56,258 nt of DNA, from contig NZ_JASPHQ010000017.1 in the NCBI RefSeq assembly GCF_030227225.1, forward strand, positions 1-56,258, written 5' to 3'. The position numbers and the translations under genes are program-made. Below, piece after piece: positions 9,148 to 17,729 of this stretch. How positions within the stretch are numbered: position 1 is the stretch's first letter; every line of letters starts with the position of its first letter. The notes beneath the pieces were generated by a model. The model saw only the letters and a program-made list of their open reading frames with translations, made no database searches and had not been told where the DNA came from. This stretch comes from Corynebacterium rhinophilum. Its GTDB lineage: Bacteria > Actinomycetota > Actinomycetes > Mycobacteriales > Mycobacteriaceae.

Positions 9148-9594
9148 GTGAACAAGACGTTTGATGTGGTGAGCTTTATTGCTCGCTTTGGCATGGCCGC
9201 GGTGTGGATCATCGCCGGCGTAGAGAAGATGGCCCACCCGCTGGACACCATGCAATCTATCGAGGCCTATGAGATTTTCACGCCCGAATGGTCTGGGTAT
9301 TTGGTCCAGCTCATTGGCCCGCTAGAGCTGGTGGGCGGAATGCTCCTTCTGCTGGGGATTTTCCTCCGCGAGTCCTCCAAAGTTGCGGCCGTGGTCATGG
9401 TGCTTTTCATGGTCGGCATTCTCCAGGCATGGCTGCGTGGGCTGGACATCGATTGCGGGTGCTTTGGTGCTGGTGATGCTGCTGCGGAGCCCGGCATGAA
9501 CTACGGGCTGACGCTGCTTCGCGATGCCGCCTTCCTCGCCCTTACCGCATGGACCATCAAACGCCCGTTCACGAAATTTGCGCTCCACCCGTAG
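9148..9594 (+). CDS. MauE/DoxX-family redox membrane protein
   Basis: A predicted 148-residue protein with four hydrophobic segments and the MauE signature IDCGCFG (a CxC pair at a membrane edge). MauE-type proteins are DsbB/VKOR-like electron carriers or partners for periplasmic thiol chemistry. The next gene, 53 bp downstream on the same strand, encodes a DsbA-like thioredoxin-fold protein, which supports a joint role in extracytoplasmic disulfide formation or repair. GTG 9148 is chosen because a -10-like TAAACT lies 7 bp upstream (leaderless mRNA) and the protein then begins like its family. The frame is open further upstream to ATG 9046, but that would overlap the crcB leader. Confidence 0.8.
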   Translation: MNKTFDVVSFIARFGMAAVWIIAGVEKMAHPLDTMQSIEAYEIFTPEWSGYLVQLIGPLELVGGMLLLLGIFLRESSKVAAVVMVLFMVGILQAWLRGLDIDCGCFGAGDAAAEPGMNYGLTLLRDAAFLALTAWTIKRPFTKFALHP

Positions 9595-9647
9595 TGGTGG
9601 GCACAGTAGGTTGAAAGAGTCCGAAAGTATCAACAGGCAAGGTTTAA

Positions 9648-10364
9648 ATGAGCAAAGTAAGTGACCCAAATGCCAAGTCTGGCAATGGTTTCATCTGGGG
9701 CGTCGGCGTCCTCCTCGTTATTATCGCCGTGGTCATTGGCTACATCGTGTGGAATGGCAAGCAAGCCAATGAAATCGAGGTCAATATGTCCATGGACTAT
9801 AAGGACAACGCGATTACCCTGAAGTCCGATGCGGCCAATGACGATACTCCAGAAGTAGATCTCTACGAAGACTTCTCCTGCCCCCACTGCGCGGAGTTGG
9901 CGGAAAGCACCGATGAGGAGATGAAGCAGGCGATTGAGGATGGCAAGCTGGTCGTCCACGTGCGCACACTGAATTTCTTGGACAAGGTGCGTGATGAAAA
10001 CAATGATGGCTACTCCACTAAGGCTGCGGCAGCCTTGTCGGAACTAGCTAAGTCCGGCGATGTGAAGACCTACTGGAATTTGCGCGACTACATGATGCAG
10101 AACCAGCAGAGCGTTGCCACCAAGTGGGACATCGAGGACATCGCTGACCAAGCGAAGGAGCTCGGCGCCGAGGATGCCGTGGTTGATTCCATCAAGAACG
10201 TGGATATCGAGCAAGGTAATAAGGTTGGCAAGGCAAACTCAGACAAGCTGAAAAAGGAAACCGACTCCGTTTCCTCGCCGCGCGTTGTCCAAAACGGCAA
10301 GGATATTCCGGATAAGGATTCTGGTCAGTCTTTGAATGACTGGGTAGACGTCGCCACCAAGTAG
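9648..10364 (+). CDS. Membrane-anchored DsbA-family thiol oxidoreductase
   Basis: A 238-residue protein with an N-terminal signal anchor (about residues 15-36) and a thioredoxin-fold domain carrying the active-site motif CPHC at residues 78-81. This fits the DsbA/thioredoxin_4 group that catalyses disulfide exchange in proteins outside the cytoplasm. A cis-Pro-like SPRVV segment appears near residue 205. Together with the MauE-like gene just upstream it probably forms an oxidative-folding pair. Confidence 0.88.
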   Translation: MSKVSDPNAKSGNGFIWGVGVLLVIIAVVIGYIVWNGKQANEIEVNMSMDYKDNAITLKSDAANDDTPEVDLYEDFSCPHCAELAESTDEEMKQAIEDGKLVVHVRTLNFLDKVRDENNDGYSTKAAAALSELAKSGDVKTYWNLRDYMMQNQQSVATKWDIEDIADQAKELGAEDAVVDSIKNVDIEQGNKVGKANSDKLKKETDSVSSPRVVQNGKDIPDKDSGQSLNDWVDVATK

Positions 10365-10440
10365 CAGGCGATTTGGTGAGTTAAATACTCGCCATGTATA
10401 TTCATACGAGTTGCGGCCCACAGGGTTGCACCTCGTATAT

Positions 10441-10513
10441 GGGGCTATGGCGCAGCTGGTAGCGCACCACACTGGCAGTGTGGGGGTCACGGGTTCGAAT
10501 CCCGTTAGCTCCA
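10441..10513 (+). tRNA. tRNA-Ala (anticodon GGC)
   Basis: Full cloverleaf in 73 bases: acceptor GGGGCTA pairs with TAGCTCC (one G-U), D arm GCGC...GCGC, anticodon stem CCACA/TGTGG around loop CTGGCAG (anticodon GGC), T arm ACGGG TTCGAAT CCCGT, discriminator A. CCA is not encoded. A TATATT at 10397-10402 is a possible -10 element. Confidence 0.95.
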
Positions 10514-10522
10514 CAATATAGT

Positions 10523-10563
10523 GTCCCGAGGCATCGTTGAAGAACGGTGACTCGGGATTTTTT
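10523..10563 (+). terminator. Terminator downstream of tRNA-Ala
   Basis: TCCCGAG (10524-10530) pairs with CTCGGGA (10551-10557), followed by a run of T. It closes the tRNA-Ala transcript. Confidence 0.75.
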
Positions 10564-10674
10564 ATGCGAAAACACGTCTGGTTCACCGTGTGTTGGTGGT
10601 GTCGCCTGTTAACAAAGAATCATGTAATGTAACCCGTGTAAACCGTTGGAACCTTTTTGAAAATGGGAAATCAT

Positions 10675-11511
10675 ATGGATCTTACTGTGAAAGCTGCGGC
10701 TGCTGGCGCAATCTCTGCAGCCGCACTTGCACTTTCTGCTCCCGCCGCCACTGCGGCGATTCCTGGGAACCCAATGTCTGCTCCGACGTGTGCTAATCAG
10801 CAGGTCGTTTTTGTTCCTGGCGGAGCGAATACTATTCCGTCAGCACCTTCGGATGTTCCGCACGGTCTGATTACCGGACAGATGGGCGTAAAGCTCGGAC
10901 TCCAGCCGGATACGAACGCCACCTTTGTGGGCTACCAGGCCTTCCCATTTGCTGTGTCGAAATATTCTGACTCTTCTAACGAAGGATATAACCGCACGGC
11001 AGCTAAGATCCAGCAAATCCAGAATGATTGCCCGAATAGTAAGATTTCCTTGGTCGGCTACTCCGAGGGAGCAGATATTTCCGCACGCATCATCAACGAT
11101 GCAGCGCACGGGCGCGGACCACTTGATAAAGATAGGTTTGCATCTGCAGCCCTCTATGCCAACCCGTATCAAGGCGGTAATGGTGCTGCGCAGTATCACG
11201 ATGACATGTCCAATGCGACCGGCGCGCTAGGCCACCTCGACGGTGGGTACGGCGAACTGGGGGCTGACGTGCTTGAGGTTTGCAACCCGCAGGATATTAT
11301 TTGTAACTACCCACAGGAATATCTGGGATTGGTATCCCCGTCCATGGAAGTGGACGCGGTACACGGCAAGCTTCCTCTGCAGCAGATCGTAGGTGAGGCT
11401 GCGCAGCATGGCCCAATGGATAATATAAACCTGTTGCGCGGACAACTTGCGCACCTGCAGTACGGTGGTGCTGAATTTCAGGCAGGCATCGATTGGATCA
11501 ATAACCACTAA
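10675..11511 (+). CDS. Secreted cutinase-family serine esterase
   Basis: A predicted 278-residue exported protein. A Sec signal peptide (basic start, Ala-rich core, probable cleavage after ATAA near residue 28) is followed by a cutinase-type alpha/beta-hydrolase. The nucleophile elbow GYSEGA puts Ser near residue 130, and the CNPQDIIC segment matches the cutinase pattern of a catalytic Asp within a disulfide loop. A His follows at VDAVHG. Such enzymes hydrolyse esters or lipids outside the cell. I chose ATG 10675 (GGGA 7 bases upstream); TTG 10657 and ATG 10663 are in-frame alternatives. It is convergent with two secreted SGNH hydrolase genes, forming a cluster of exported hydrolases. The natural substrate is unknown. 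Confidence 0.83.
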   Translation: MDLTVKAAAAGAISAAALALSAPAATAAIPGNPMSAPTCANQQVVFVPGGANTIPSAPSDVPHGLITGQMGVKLGLQPDTNATFVGYQAFPFAVSKYSDSSNEGYNRTAAKIQQIQNDCPNSKISLVGYSEGADISARIINDAAHGRGPLDKDRFASAALYANPYQGGNGAAQYHDDMSNATGALGHLDGGYGELGADVLEVCNPQDIICNYPQEYLGLVSPSMEVDAVHGKLPLQQIVGEAAQHGPMDNINLLRGQLAHLQYGGAEFQAGIDWINNH

Positions 11512-11526
11512 CCAGAAAACTCATAA

Positions 11527-11567
11527 AAATATCCCGCATAGTTCAAAACTATGCGGGATATTTTCTT
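11527..11567. terminator. Bidirectional terminator between cutinase-like and SGNH hydrolase genes
   Basis: ATCCCGCATAGTT pairs with AACTATGCGGGAT around a very short loop. It is flanked by an A run on the left and a T run on the right, so it can terminate both converging transcripts. Confidence 0.9.
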
Positions 11568-11572
11568 CCTAC

Positions 11573-12370
11573 TTACTGCAGAGCGTGGCCGATGAACTGG
11601 CCATAAGCTGCGGTGCCGTGGGCATTAAGGTGCAGTGGTAGGTTGCCGGGAGCTGGTGGTACTGGGTCAACGAGGTTAACCCACCAGCGGTCTGGGGAGC
11701 ACATGTCATGTCCTTCAGATATGGGCTGTGCATCTAAGAATGTTGCGCCGTTTTGCTCGGACACTTCGCGCAGGGTGTTTTGCAGGCGCTGCTCTGTATC
11801 AGAGACGGCTGCGATAGGCAGGGGAGTGATCGAAGAGGTCAGGCAAGTGGTGTTCTCCCGGGTAATGTGCGGGTAACCTACGACAGTCACCTTGGCATTT
11901 GGCGCATGTTGGTGGGCTATATCGAGTGCACTGCGGAGACCACCGCGAATCGCACGGTCGGAAGCCTCGATATCCGATTTGTAGGGGTAAGTGTCATTTG
12001 CGCCGGCAACGATGACGACATTTTTGGTCTCGTGGTTGAGGTTGCCGTCTTCTGCTGCCTTTCGGAGAGAATTATCGACGTGAATACCGCCAGTGGCTAA
12101 AGAGGCACCTGCGCATTGGTACTGGTCAACGTGTGCACCGGAAACATTGTTCATCTCAGTGGCAATGGCGTTATCGGTAACGCAACCTACTCCGGTATTG
12201 GCCTTCTTATGTGCCTTGTTCAGTGCATGGTCGGTGAAGGTTGGGTTGGCTACAATACTGTCACCAACGAGAACAGTGTTTCCTGGGACTGCAGCTGTGC
12301 CAACGGTACTCGTGCCCACAAGCGCTGTGATGAAAGTAGCAGCTGCGGCGAGCTTATTAATACGCTTCAC
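11573..12370 (-). CDS. Secreted SGNH/GDSL hydrolase
   Basis: A 265-residue exported protein: signal peptide to about residue 27, then GDSI (nucleophile Ser near 38), a GAND block (AGANDTY) containing the oxyanion Asn, and a C-terminal LHLNAHG segment with candidate catalytic His. The usual Asp three residues before the catalytic His is not obvious, so the triad assignment is tentative. The GTG start at 12370 has GGAG seven bases upstream. It is the downstream member of a two-gene set with another SGNH protein (44 bp apart) and probably shares its promoter. Likely a lipid or carbohydrate esterase acting in the envelope or outside the cell. Confidence 0.85.
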   Translation of the reverse strand: MKRINKLAAAATFITALVGTSTVGTAAVPGNTVLVGDSIVANPTFTDHALNKAHKKANTGVGCVTDNAIATEMNNVSGAHVDQYQCAGASLATGGIHVDNSLRKAAEDGNLNHETKNVVIVAGANDTYPYKSDIEASDRAIRGGLRSALDIAHQHAPNAKVTVVGYPHITRENTTCLTSSITPLPIAAVSDTEQRLQNTLREVSEQNGATFLDAQPISEGHDMCSPDRWWVNLVDPVPPAPGNLPLHLNAHGTAAYGQFIGHALQ

Positions 12371-12414
12371 TTTTACTCCGCGTTTATTTTCTGGGAATAG
12401 GGGAGGGGTAGGGC

Positions 12415-13260
12415 CTAGTTCCTTAGACCATTGGTAATAATACCTGCCATTCCTGTGTGCCCTACATCAGTTGGGTGCATAGGCATCACGGAAGGAGCCG
12501 TGGGGGTCTTAGCAATGACAGCCCACCGGTGGTTGGTATCCGGCTGGCAAGGATCGTGCGTTTTCGCTTGGTTGTGTAGATCGATGAAGTTCACGCCAAG
12601 GGAGTCTGCGGCACGTCCGATTTCGCGGTTGAACTCTTCTTCGGCGCCAGTAACACCAGGGATGGACAGTGGCAGCTGCATCCGGTCGTCATTGATCACA
12701 CAGAGGGTGTCATTAACCGTCATCGGGATGTAGTTGACCATTGTGATGCGGGCATTCGGGGCGACGGACCGAATTTTATCGAATTGTGCGGTCAGTAATC
12801 CGCGGTAGGTTGAGCCCTTAGGGATATTTGGGGCGGCGGCGTTAGCCAGTGCATCGACATAGGAGCCAGGCTGTAAGCCGCCATACATGAAGGCGACTTC
12901 TTTCGTATCGGGGCCGATATTTCCGGTACGGATCGCGTGTTCGACGTGGGCAGCTACCCAATAACTGGTTCCGTTGCATGTGTAGTCCGCAAGGCTGTGG
13001 CCGAGATTCCGGGCGGTTTGGTGTGGCCAGTTGTGGGTGTCATTGCCACACGTGTGGACTGGAATACCAGGGATAGAGAAGGGGCTGACTGCTGCGCGGT
13101 CCCCAGGGGCGCCGCCGTTAGCGGAAAAAGAGTCGCCGAAAGTGACCATTTCCTTTCCGTGGGGCTCTGCTGCGTTGGCAGACTGGGCCATCGTCAAGGC
13201 GGCACCAAGTGCGAGGAGACCACCGGCGATCTTCTTTTTAATACTGTTAATTCCGATCAT
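12415..13260 (-). CDS. Secreted SGNH/GDSL hydrolase (second paralogue)
   Basis: A predicted 281-residue exported protein. The signal peptide (KKK, hydrophobic core, cleavage after ANA near residue 30) precedes GDSFSANGG, with the nucleophile Ser near 44. Four or more Cys residues suggest disulfides. The C-terminal MHPTDVGH segment carries the candidate catalytic His. ATG 13260 has AAGGA eight bases upstream; a TTG further up is less likely. It shows only modest similarity to the next gene, with the same domain order, so the two look like old duplicates. A palindromic operator-like sequence sits between the start and the -10 element. Confidence 0.85.
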   Translation of the reverse strand: MIGINSIKKKIAGGLLALGAALTMAQSANAAEPHGKEMVTFGDSFSANGGAPGDRAAVSPFSIPGIPVHTCGNDTHNWPHQTARNLGHSLADYTCNGTSYWVAAHVEHAIRTGNIGPDTKEVAFMYGGLQPGSYVDALANAAAPNIPKGSTYRGLLTAQFDKIRSVAPNARITMVNYIPMTVNDTLCVINDDRMQLPLSIPGVTGAEEEFNREIGRAADSLGVNFIDLHNQAKTHDPCQPDTNHRWAVIAKTPTAPSVMPMHPTDVGHTGMAGIITNGLRN

Positions 13261-13289
13261 AGTTATCCTTTTCAATTCGAGAGAGACAA

Positions 13290-13314
13290 TTTACCATTCG
13301 GTAAATGCTTTATA
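13290..13314 (-). promoter_or_regulatory. Promoter with operator-like palindrome upstream of the SGNH hydrolase genes
   Basis: TTTACC-ATTC-GGTAAA (13290-13305) is an inverted repeat of the size bound by TetR-family dimers. Just upstream on the minus strand lies TATAAA (13314-13309), a good -10 element, so the palindrome would cover the transcription start. The regulator is unknown. Confidence 0.5.
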
Positions 13315-13427
13315 TGCAGCATCTTAGTGCGCCGTAGGCCAATAAACTAAATGGTAAAAGCTGTCAATTAGGGTGTGGGATATGTAATCACTTTTCCGTC
13401 CTAACCTGGTGTGCTACTGAAGCGGTT

Positions 13428-14165
13428 ATGCTGGTCAATATGCAGACCTTTGCGAAGCAAGTAAGCGATAAAGACCAAGCTGGTGCTGAGGCTGCCGGCC
13501 TCCGGTGGTTGGGTGAAGCCACGGATGCGGTAGCCACAGTAATTAGCGCCGACGACAAGGAAATCGTTACAGAACGCATCAACGAGGTAGTGCCCACTTC
13601 AGAGGCCGCGCGAAAATTTGGTGCAGAGCTCGCGCGCGTGCACCGCGCTGGGGCGCCGGCCTTTGGCAGTGCGCCGGAGGGGTGGGAAGGCAAAAACTTC
13701 ATCGGCACCATCGAGCAGGAGTGCACGCCCACCGATAACTGGGGTGAATTCTATGCCCAGCAGCGCGTGCTGCCCTTTGCGGAGCCGGCCGGAATAAGTA
13801 CCGCGCAAAGGGACTTGGTTAAGCGCGCTTGCGATGCGATCGCCGCCCGCAGCTGGGATGTGGCCCCCGCACGCATCCACGGTGACCTGTGGGCGGGCAA
13901 CCTGCTTTTCGATGCCCAGGGTGGCATCATGATCGACCCCGCCGCTCACGGCGGACATCCCCACACGGATTTGGGCATGTTGGCGCTATTCGGCGCGCCC
14001 TATATAGAGGAAATCTTCCGCGGCTATGGGGCGCCGCAGGATATTGAGACCTGGATTCCCATGCACCAACTGCACCCACTGGCAGTACACGCGCTCACCC
14101 ACGGCTCGGCGTATAACCGGCCGCTAGAGCGCGCGGCGCTCGCCACGCTAGAGGCGCTGGCTTAG
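13428..14165 (+). CDS. Fructosamine kinase-family protein
   Basis: A 245-residue protein of the fructosamine-3-kinase/APH-like fold. The catalytic block [12 protein letters not shown] (near residue 150) and the following [11 protein letters not shown] and DLGML segments match the family, which phosphorylates ketoamine groups on glycated amines or proteins. Family members are usually about 280-290 residues, so this one is slightly short in the N-terminal lobe; ATG 13428 has no ribosome-binding site and ATG 13440 is an alternative. It overlaps the convergent nadE by 4 bp at the stop codons. Confidence 0.8.
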   Translation: MLVNMQTFAKQVSDKDQAGAEAAGLRWLGEATDAVATVISADDKEIVTERINEVVPTSEAARKFGAELARVHRAGAPAFGSAPEGWEGKNFIGTIEQECTPTDNWGEFYAQQRVLPFAEPAGISTAQRDLVKRACDAIAARSWDVAPARIHGDLWAGNLLFDAQGGIMIDPAAHGGHPHTDLGMLALFGAPYIEEIFRGYGAPQDIETWIPMHQLHPLAVHALTHGSAYNRPLERAALATLEALA

Positions 14166-14983
14166 CTGGTTGGACCCTGTGGCATCTGGCGCTTATGGCC
14201 ACCTCGGTGCCACAAGGTTTCGATGCGTTCGCGGGAGGCATCGGGAACCGCCTTGCCCTCTAAGTAGTCATCGATGTGGGCGTAGGTGACGCCGAGCGCC
14301 TCTTCATCGGGAAGCTGCGGTTTATCGTCTTCCAAATCCGCGGTAGGGACCTTGGACCACGTGGACTCTGGCGCACCTAAGTGCTTGAGCAATGCCGCGC
14401 CTTGGCGCTTATTTAGCCCGGCCAAAGGGAGGAGATCCGCTGCGCCATCGCCCCACTTGGTATAGAACGCGGTGACGTTTTCGGCTGCGTGATCCGTACC
14501 TACAACCAGCGCGCCCACCTCGCCGGCGATGGCATATTGCGCGGTCATGCGCAGGCGCGCCTTGGCATTGCCGCGATTGAAATCATTCAAGGAATCTTGG
14601 TTCACCGCGCGCGCCACTTCTTGGCTCAGCGCCGCGGTGGCCGGCTGAATATCAACGGTGACCCGGTGATCGGGGTGGATGAAATCAAGGGCGATCTGGG
14701 CATCGTCCTCATCGGCCTGCGTGCCGTGGGGCAGGCGTACGGCCCAAAAATCGGCGCCTTCTACCCGCTCTACTGCCATCTGGGCGAGCTTTCCCGCCAA
14801 GGTGGAATCCTGGCCGCCGGAAATGCCTAGCACGTAGCCTTTGGCACGGGTCAGTTCCAAGTATTCCACGAGGAAATCTACGCGGCGGGCAACTTCCTCT
14901 TCTGGATCGATAAAGGGGCGTACATCCAGCTGTTTTATGATGGATTGTTGCAAGTTTTCGGCATCGGGTGACATGACGTTCAT
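14162..14983 (-). CDS. nadE: NH3-dependent NAD+ synthetase
   Basis: A 273-residue enzyme that converts deamido-NAD to NAD using ATP and ammonia. The N-type ATP pyrophosphatase P-loop SGGQDST is near residue 46; GTDHAAEN, the [13 protein letters not shown] stretch and LADLEDD-type residues ([14 protein letters not shown]) are all characteristic. No glutaminase domain is present, so the substrate is ammonia. ATG 14983 has CAGGAG upstream. It is divergent from the sugar transporter with a gap under 30 bp, so the two promoters must overlap each other or the coding ends. Confidence 0.95.
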   Translation of the reverse strand: MNVMSPDAENLQQSIIKQLDVRPFIDPEEEVARRVDFLVEYLELTRAKGYVLGISGGQDSTLAGKLAQMAVERVEGADFWAVRLPHGTQADEDDAQIALDFIHPDHRVTVDIQPATAALSQEVARAVNQDSLNDFNRGNAKARLRMTAQYAIAGEVGALVVGTDHAAENVTAFYTKWGDGAADLLPLAGLNKRQGAALLKHLGAPESTWSKVPTADLEDDKPQLPDEEALGVTYAHIDDYLEGKAVPDASRERIETLWHRGGHKRQMPQGPTS

Positions 14984-15010
14984 CGTAGTCTCCTGACACA
15001 ATTGCGTGCT

Positions 15011-16360
15011 GTGAATAAAGAAAGTTATGTCAAGGTAGTTGCAGCAATTGCCGCCCTTGGCGGTTTATTATTTGGATACGACACCGGCGTGATGTCCGGT
15101 GCTTTGCTGTATATCACCCCGGAATTTAATATGACAGCCCACCAAGAGGGGTGGGTGACCTCCATGCTGCTGGTAGGTGCCGCGGTAGGTGCTTTGACCG
15201 CAGGCCGCATTGCGGACCGGTTTGGCCGCCGCTTTACGCTGATTGCCGGCGGCATCATCTTTGTTTTGGGCTCCATCTGGTGTGCACTGGCGGGCTCGGT
15301 GACCATGCTAGCCACGGCCCGTACCTTCCTGGGCTTTGCCGTCGGTGCGGTATCCATTGTTTCGCCCATGTATATCTCGGAGATGGTGCCAGCCAAGATC
15401 CGCGGACGCATGGTCTCCCTGAATACCCTGTTGATCGTGGTAGGCCAGTTGCTGGCCTACCTGGTGAACTCGGCCCTCGCGCCCACTGAAAGCTGGGAAT
15501 GGATGCTGGGACTTGCGGCCGTACCGGGTGCGGCCCTGGCTGTGGGGATGATCTTCTTGCCAGAAACCCCAGTCTGGTTGGCCACGCACAATAAGATGTC
15601 GCGGGCCCGCGAGGTCGCAAGCCGCGCCGGGATGGATCTGGCGGAGCTTACCTCCCAGGAGACGGCGCGTCGTTCCAGCGGCTCCGAGTGGAAGGCGCTG
15701 AAGGCCAATCGCTGGATGCAAGTGACGGTATTGCTCGCCATGCTGATGGGCCTGACCCAGCAGATTACTGGCGTTAATGCCATCGTCTACTTCGCGCCCA
15801 CCATGATGAGCCAGGTAGGAATTTCCACCACCAACTCGGTCTATACCTCGATTGTCATTGGTGTGGTCTCCGTCATCGCCTGCTGGGTGGGCCTCAAGGT
15901 GGTCGACCGTATTGGCCGCAAGCGCCTGCTGCTTATCGGCCTGACCGGCAACGTGATTTCGCTATTCATCTTGTCCGTGGCGTACTCGCACGCAGCCGAT
16001 TCCACCACGATGGCGATGGTCTCACTGGTATTCATGGCCTCGTTCATTGCCTTCCAGCAAGCAGCGGTCTCGCCGACGACCTGGCTGCTCATCTCGGAGC
16101 TCGTGCCCCTGCAGGTACGCGGCTTGGGCATGGGCATCGCCGGGCTCTCGCTGTGGGCCACCAACTGGGCCGTGGCCCAGTACTTCCTGCCGCTGGTGGA
16201 GTGGCTCACCGGCCCGGTGGCCTTTGGAGTCTTTGGCGTGCTGGGGCTCATCGCCATCGGCTACACCCGCATTTTGGTACCAGAGACCATGGGACGTAGC
16301 CTGGATGAGGTAGGCGAGGAGATGAAATCCCGCTACTCGCGGGAATCCGCACCCCATTAA
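15011..16360 (+). CDS. Sugar porter-type MFS transporter (IolT/XylE-like)
   Basis: About 449 residues and twelve predicted membrane helices. Sugar-porter signatures include GYDTGVMSG in helix 1, DRFGRR between helices 2 and 3, PETPVWL after helix 6, [14 protein letters not shown] in helix 7, DRIGRKRL and a C-terminal [11 protein letters not shown]. These proteins import hexoses, pentoses or myo-inositol with protons; the substrate cannot be decided here. GTG 15011 is taken as start; TTG 15002 is in frame. Neither has a Shine-Dalgarno sequence. Confidence 0.9.
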   Translation: MNKESYVKVVAAIAALGGLLFGYDTGVMSGALLYITPEFNMTAHQEGWVTSMLLVGAAVGALTAGRIADRFGRRFTLIAGGIIFVLGSIWCALAGSVTMLATARTFLGFAVGAVSIVSPMYISEMVPAKIRGRMVSLNTLLIVVGQLLAYLVNSALAPTESWEWMLGLAAVPGAALAVGMIFLPETPVWLATHNKMSRAREVASRAGMDLAELTSQETARRSSGSEWKALKANRWMQVTVLLAMLMGLTQQITGVNAIVYFAPTMMSQVGISTTNSVYTSIVIGVVSVIACWVGLKVVDRIGRKRLLLIGLTGNVISLFILSVAYSHAADSTTMAMVSLVFMASFIAFQQAAVSPTTWLLISELVPLQVRGLGMGIAGLSLWATNWAVAQYFLPLVEWLTGPVAFGVFGVLGLIAIGYTRILVPETMGRSLDEVGEEMKSRYSRESAPH

Positions 16361-16487
16361 GTCCTAGTGTTTTGGTCTTAATGGCCGCGTGAGGTAAAAT
16401 TATTCCTCGTGTCATGGCTGGGGATTCCCAGTCCGTGCTTTATTTACTCAACCGCATGTAGATTGCGCATAACGAAAGGAGCGCCCG

Positions 16488-16610
16488 ATGAAGGTCCGTA
16501 AGTCCCTTCGGTCGCTGAAGAAGAAGCCGGGCGCCCAGGTTATTCGCCGCCACGGTAAGGTCTTCGTGATCAACAAGAAGGATCCCCGTTTCAAGGCCCG
16601 TCAGGGCTAA
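16488..16610 (+). CDS. rpmJ: Ribosomal protein bL36, cysteine-free form
   Basis: A 40-residue basic protein starting [15 protein letters not shown] and ending RFKARQG. It lacks the Cys3-His zinc ribbon of the standard bL36, so it is the zinc-independent C-minus paralogue, which replaces the zinc form when zinc is scarce. AAGGAG lies nine bases before ATG. TAAAAT at 16395-16400 is a possible -10. I saw no clear Zur box. A strong terminator follows. Confidence 0.95.
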   Translation: MKVRKSLRSLKKKPGAQVIRRHGKVFVINKKDPRFKARQG

Positions 16611-16625
16611 TTGAAACTTAAGAAA

Positions 16626-16667
16626 GTCCGCCTCCTCCGAGAATTTGGAGCGGGGCGGATTTTTTAT
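16626..16667 (+). terminator. Terminator of rpmJ
   Basis: GTCCGCCTC-CTCC pairs with GGAG-CGGGGCGGAT (G-U and one offset allowed), followed by TTTTTT. It separates rpmJ from the nrd promoter region. Confidence 0.85.
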
Positions 16668-16688
16668 TTCTACGCTTCGACGCCAGAA

Positions 16689-16704
16689 TGTGAACTTTGC
16701 CACA
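16689..16704. promoter_or_regulatory. Possible GlxR (CRP-family) binding site
   Basis: TGTGAACTTTGCCACA matches the TGTGA-N6-TCACA consensus at 9 of 10 defined positions. It lies about 160 bp upstream of the nrdH promoter, distant for direct control, so its role is uncertain. Confidence 0.35.
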
Positions 16705-16765
16705 TGTTTAGGTGAATAGAAGGTAAACCCGCAGGAATGTCAGGCGTGTAGTTTCACGGTTGGGT

Positions 16766-16801
16766 GCCGGGGCGGTCAACATGTGGGGTCTCGCCCCTGG
16801 C
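16766..16801. repeat. Inverted repeat upstream of nrdHIE
   Basis: GCCGGGGCG (16766-16774) pairs with CGCCCCTGGC (16792-16801) with one bulged base and a 17-base loop. It has no T run. Its role is unknown; it is one of the few recognisable elements in the long stretch from 16668 to 16979. Confidence 0.5.
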
Positions 16802-16826
16802 CCTCCTGGGAATATCATGGGTGTAA

Positions 16827-16874
16827 CTACTATATGTTGTGTTAGTTGCGGTCAATTCCCCCAAAGTATAGTGT
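16827..16874 (+). promoter_or_regulatory. Tandem NrdR boxes and promoter of nrdHIE
   Basis: CTACTATATGTTGTGT (16827-16842) and CCCCAAAGTATAGTGT (16859-16874) match the NrdR-box consensus ACACWATATHTWGNGT at 13 and 12 of 16 positions. They are 32 bp apart, about three helical turns, as is usual for NrdR box pairs. TATAGT inside the second box (16867-16872) is a good -10. NrdR with dATP would therefore cover the promoter. Confidence 0.75.
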
Positions 16875-16979
16875 CGTTGGTGTCGCTCAGAGCGGTGCAG
16901 GAAGTGGCCTGAAAAGGGGTCAGAACCTCCGCTTTCTACGAGCAAAAGCTATCTCGCAAAAGGATTTTAGGGAGTTATT

Positions 16980-17219
16980 ATGTCTATCACCGTCTACACC
17001 AAGCCTGCTTGCGTTCAGTGCAATGCCACCAAGAAGGCCCTTGACCGCGCGGGTCTGGATTACAACGTGGTAGATGTCACCGTGGACGATGAGGCCCGTG
17101 ACTACATTATGGCTCTGGGCTACGTCCAAGCACCCGTCGTAGAAGCCAACGGCGGGCACTGGTCCGGCTTCCGCCCCGACCGCATCAAGAACCTTGCCGA
17201 GCTAGCCGCCTCTGCGTAA
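16980..17219 (+). CDS. nrdH: NrdH-redoxin, electron donor for class Ib ribonucleotide reductase
   Basis: A 79-residue glutaredoxin-fold protein with thioredoxin-like activity. The redox motif CVQC is at residues 11-14, and the C-terminal GHWSGFRPD segment is the NrdH signature for interaction with NrdE and thioredoxin reductase. ATG 16980 follows GGGAG. First gene of nrdHIE; nrdI begins 24 bp downstream. Confidence 0.97.
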   Translation: MSITVYTKPACVQCNATKKALDRAGLDYNVVDVTVDDEARDYIMALGYVQAPVVEANGGHWSGFRPDRIKNLAELAASA

Positions 17220-17243
17220 GTAGCCGAGGAGGGAGGTGCCGTC

Positions 17244-17675
17244 ATGTTGGTCGTGTATTTTTCCTCTACTACGGAAAATACGCACCGGTTCGTGCAGAAG
17301 CTAGGTTTCCCTAGCGCGCGAATCCCCCTGCGCCGCACCGATGAGCCGCTAGTGGTCAACGAGCCTTTCGTCTTGGTGTGTCCCACCTACGGCGGAGGAG
17401 CTTCCATTAGCCACCAAAACTCCCGGCCCGTACCGGTGCAGGTAATTAGATTCCTTAATAATGAGCACAACCGCAGTTTTATTCGGGCGGTTATCGCCGG
17501 AGGAAATAGCAACTTCGGCGCCGATTTTGGCAAGGCTGGTGACGTCATCAGCGCCAAATGTAAGGTGCCCTATGTATATCGTTTCGAATTGCTCGGAAAC
17601 GATGAAGATATAAAAATTTGTCGCGAAGGCCTGCTGGCTAATGCTTCCCAGTTGGGACTGGATGGGGCAGCCTAG
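17244..17675 (+). CDS. nrdI: NrdI flavodoxin-like protein
   Basis: A 143-residue FMN protein that supplies oxidant for assembling the Mn(III)2-tyrosyl radical in NrdF. The phosphate-binding loop SSTTENT is at the N terminus, and PTYGGG and AGGNSNFG flavin-contact segments follow. GGAGG precedes ATG 17244. It lies between nrdH and nrdE, as in other actinobacterial nrd operons. Confidence 0.97.
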   Translation: MLVVYFSSTTENTHRFVQKLGFPSARIPLRRTDEPLVVNEPFVLVCPTYGGGASISHQNSRPVPVQVIRFLNNEHNRSFIRAVIAGGNSNFGADFGKAGDVISAKCKVPYVYRFELLGNDEDIKICREGLLANASQLGLDGAA

Positions 17676-17729
17676 CCGCGGTGCGACACACCTAATAGAA
17701 TCCTGATTTTAAGAAAGGTCGCGTCAGCT

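Noticed and set aside
16488..16610. Zur-controlled expression of rpmJ
   Set aside because: GAGGTAAAATTATTCCTC upstream is partly symmetric but does not match the Zur box that I know, and it mostly consists of a -10-like sequence.
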